In this document: positions 13,846 through 14,723 of the stretch, one piece after another
Layout: each line of letters opens with the position of its first letter
Position numbering within the stretch: the first letter of the stretch is position 1
DNA from: Bacteroidales bacterium UBA5537
GTDB lineage: Bacteria > Bacteroidota > Bacteroidia > Bacteroidales > Lentimicrobiaceae
NCBI GenBank assembly: GCA_002426025.1
Contig: DINP01000121.1
Location: 1 to 14,723 of the forward strand
Reading direction: 5' to 3'
Length of the DNA stretch: 14,723 nucleotides
Notes under the pieces: generated by a model
Told to the model about the DNA's origin: nothing
Database searches by the model: none
Seen by the model: the letters and a program-made list of their open reading frames with translations, nothing else
Translations under genes and position numbers: made by a program

Positions 13846-14723
13846 ATGATACTTGTTACAGGTGCCACGGGGCTTTTGGGTTCGTATTTACTTTTCGATT
13901 TACTGAAATCGGATGAGCCGGTGCGTGCTTTATTGCACAGGCCCGAAAGCCTGAACCATACCCGCAAGATTTTTGCCGGATTGGGCGCCGATGCTAAACT
14001 GCTTGACAAGATAGATTGGGTAGATGGTGATGTGCTCGACTATTTCTCATTGCTGGAGGCCATGAAAGGGGTGCAGAAGGTTTACCACTGTGCTGCTGTT
14101 GTCTCTTTTGATCCACGCGATCATCAGACTATGATGAAAATCAATGTGGAAGGAACCGCCAATGTAGTGAACGCCGCTCTTGAAACCGGAGTTGACAAGC
14201 TTTGCCATGTCAGTTCCATCGCTTCGCTTGGCCGCACAGAGAACAGCAACATAATTGATGAAAAATCACAGTTTAAAACCACTTCCTATAATTCAAAATA
14301 CGCACTCAGCAAATTTGCCGGTGAGCGTGAAGTTTGGCGCGGGACGGCTGAAGGACTGAAAGCTGTAATTGTAAATCCATCGGTAATACTTGGCTATGGC
14401 GATGCTGCGAAAGGGAGCACACGGATGTTTACAACCATTTACCGGAATTCAATGTTTTATGGCAAGGGGATTAACGGATTTGTAGATGTGCAGGATGTGA
14501 CAAGGGCAATGACTGGCCTGATGGAAAGCAATGTTCATAACGAACGTTTTGTGGTTTCTGGTGGCGATTTCAGCTATCGCGAAATATTCTCGCTGATTGC
14601 CCGGGGCTTCGGTAAACCCGATCCTAAATGGGTTGTTCCCGATATTGCGCTTAAACTAGTCTGGCGTTTTGAGTGGCTCAGGGGAAAACTCACCGGTGCA
14701 AAACCGATGATCACCCGCGAAAC
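13846..14723 (+). CDS. extended SDR, NAD-dependent epimerase/dehydratase-like, 5' part
   Basis: The frame starts at ATG 13846 and runs open past the end of the window (292 codons visible). The N-terminus M-I-L-V-T-G-A-T-G-L-L-G (residues 1-12) is the Rossmann-fold NAD(P)-binding glycine motif. S123/S124 in H-V-S-S-I-A-S and Y152-x-x-x-K156 in S-K-Y-A-L-S-K complete the usual Ser-Tyr-Lys catalytic set. Then come V-I-V-N-P-S-V-I-L-G-Y-G-D and F-V-D-V-Q-D-V-T-R-A, which are typical of extended short-chain dehydrogenases such as NAD-dependent epimerases and dihydroflavonol 4-reductase-like proteins. It should be a cytoplasmic oxidoreductase acting on a sugar nucleotide or a hydroxy/keto compound; the substrate cannot be read. 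The protein is of a different kind from the exported neighbours and is probably expressed from its own promoter. Confidence 0.9.
   Translation, partial: MILVTGATGLLGSYLLFDLLKSDEPVRALLHRPESLNHTRKIFAGLGADAKLLDKIDWVDGDVLDYFSLLEAMKGVQKVYHCAAVVSFDPRDHQTMMKINVEGTANVVNAALETGVDKLCHVSSIASLGRTENSNIIDEKSQFKTTSYNSKYALSKFAGEREVWRGTAEGLKAVIVNPSVILGYGDAAKGSTRMFTTIYRNSMFYGKGINGFVDVQDVTRAMTGLMESNVHNERFVVSGGDFSYREIFSLIARGFGKPDPKWVVPDIALKLVWRFEWLRGKLTGAKPMITRE

Noticed and set aside
1..14723. CRISPR arrays, tRNA or rRNA genes, insertion sequences, phage genes
   Set aside because: No regularly spaced repeats, cloverleaf-like or rRNA-like segments, transposase or phage motifs were seen on reading through.

Overview
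The window looks like a chromosomal segment from a member of the Bacteroidota (Bacteroidetes). The evidence is a FISUMP-domain protein, a secreted protein with a type IX secretion (T9SS) C-terminal sorting domain, several lipoproteins with Cys followed by a charged Lys/Asp/Glu stretch, a TPR-type LytS-like kinase paired with a LytTR regulator, TAnnTTTG promoter elements, and starts without clear Shine-Dalgarno sequences. Genus cannot be read from the sequence. No rRNA, tRNA, CRISPR, insertion sequence or phage gene was seen. All genes lie on the + strand.

Left block (1-3548): the 3' end of a FISUMP protein, then three closely spaced genes for exported proteins: a T9SS-sorted secreted protein, a TolB-like beta-propeller lipoprotein, and an unrecognised lipoprotein. 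A ~560-base non-coding region follows (3549-4110). It holds a near-perfect 32-base palindrome and a good Bacteroidetes promoter.

Central block (4111-7223): a TPR sensor histidine kinase overlaps its LytTR response regulator by 8 bases. A second, receiver-less LytTR protein follows. Between the two LytTR genes lie two exact 9-base direct repeats with a 12-base spacer, the known geometry of LytTR-family operators, just upstream of a candidate promoter. A third exact copy of the 9-mer lies in the region upstream of the kinase.

Right block (7252-13613): six genes for exported proteins. They are an OmpA-domain protein with an unusual multi-part architecture, a small lipoprotein, a protein with two lipocalin-like repeats and a TapB/DUF3108-like tail, two neighbouring proteins sharing a C-terminal module I do not recognise, and a lipoprotein with an acidic Met-rich tail. 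A convincing intrinsic terminator divides this block at about 9339-9391. The window ends in the first ~292 codons of an extended SDR (NAD-dependent epimerase/dehydratase-like) gene with a promoter element almost touching its start codon.

A reasonable but unproven reading is that the TPR kinase and LytTR pair senses an envelope or extracellular cue and controls some of the flanking exported proteins. The strongest leads are the LytTR-like repeats, the orphan LytTR protein and the shared module of the 10771 and 11337 genes.
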